DNA of 64,000 nt. It comes from Agriotes lineatus. Its lineage: Eukaryota > Arthropoda > Insecta > Coleoptera > Elateridae. Location: the NCBI GenBank assembly GCA_940337035.1, contig CALNHX010002708.1, positions 62,001 to 126,000 of the forward strand, written 5' to 3'. This document shows, one piece after another, positions 63,812 through 64,000 of this stretch (position 1 is its first letter; the number at the start of each line of letters is the position of its first letter). The notes below the pieces were generated by a model, which ran no database searches, had not been told where the DNA came from, and saw nothing but the letters and a program-made list of their open reading frames with translations. The position numbers and the translations under genes are program-made.

Positions 63812-64000
63812 TTCGGTGAGCGCGCAAAACGGACGTGTGTGAAGCGAGAGTGTTAAAAATTACAAAAGTTGGGGTAATAGTGTGCTGCGACGGGTTGAAC
63901 ACGAGTGATTAAAACACAAACAAATGTTGGTGAAACCAGGAGAAGTTCGTGAACTCCAAAGTGTAATTACTTACGTGTAAATAAAGTGTTGACACAACGA
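63812..64000. other. Unassigned sequence at window end
   Basis: Less AT-rich than its surroundings. It ends GTGTAAATAAAGTGTTGACA, including AATAAA, which could be the R region of an LTR extending beyond the window. No second copy is visible here. Confidence 0.3.

Noticed and set aside
63812..64000. Possible LTR or host exon at the window edge
   Set aside because: Only part is visible and no partner copy is in the window.

Overview
The window is AT-rich, intron-bearing eukaryotic DNA whose whole recognisable content is mobile elements and their remains. The mix (BEL/Pao, errantivirus-like Ty3/gypsy, CR1/Jockey-type and RTE-like LINEs, Penelope-like, Tc1, piggyBac, PIF/Harbinger, hAT, Crypton, Polinton-like PolB and integrase) points to an arthropod, most likely an insect, and to an intergenic or heterochromatic region. 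I found no convincing single-copy host gene, no tRNA or rRNA gene and no CRISPR array.

Layout. 1-6.3 kb: decayed RTE-like LINE pieces and one copy of a dispersed repeat. 6.3-12.6 kb: a PIF/Harbinger element with matching terminal inverted repeats, a MADF accessory gene and a broken transposase. Its MADF gene is split by a fold-back Tc1/mariner-like element, which in turn holds an apparently intact Tc1 element and a second copy of the dispersed repeat. 12.6-17.9 kb: nothing recognisable. 17.9-24.3 kb: a LINE scrap, then a full-length, apparently intact BEL/Pao retrotransposon with 170-bp LTRs. 24.3-27.8 kb: a piggyBac pseudogene split by a Tc1 element with about 360-bp inverted repeats and an intact transposase. 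27.8-29.4 kb: an uncharacterised multicopy-type protein pseudogene interrupted by a small element that carries the start of a Crypton-like gene. 29.6-36.3 kb: a decayed errantivirus-like element (gag, pol, env, 3' LTR). 36.5-37.7 kb: a BEL gag-protease remnant on the minus strand. 38.6-41.5 kb: a MADF-domain gene remnant whose first intron holds an intact, intron-containing Crypton tyrosine recombinase. 41.9-45.5 and 48.0-51.9 kb: two nearly full-length but broken LINEs. 51.9-53.4 kb: a hAT remnant. 53.4-61.9 kb: a relatively GC-rich virus-like block. It has a large hairpin, repeated promoter-like modules, unknown ORFs, a protein-primed type DNA polymerase B gene whose 5' part reads as short exons joined by phase-1 introns, a 373-bp tandem duplication and, convergent to it, the chromodomain end of a Polinton-type integrase. 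61.9-63.8 kb: a 5'-truncated Penelope-like element.

How the parts relate. Nesting gives relative ages: Harbinger is older than the fold-back element, which is older than the Tc1; piggyBac is older than its Tc1; the MADF gene is older than the Crypton; the integrase is cut by the Penelope-like element. Four enzymes read as intact and could still be active: the two Tc1 transposases, the BEL polyprotein and the Crypton recombinase. The most interesting block is 53.4-61.9 kb, a Polinton-like or virus-derived region with several ORFs I cannot assign.
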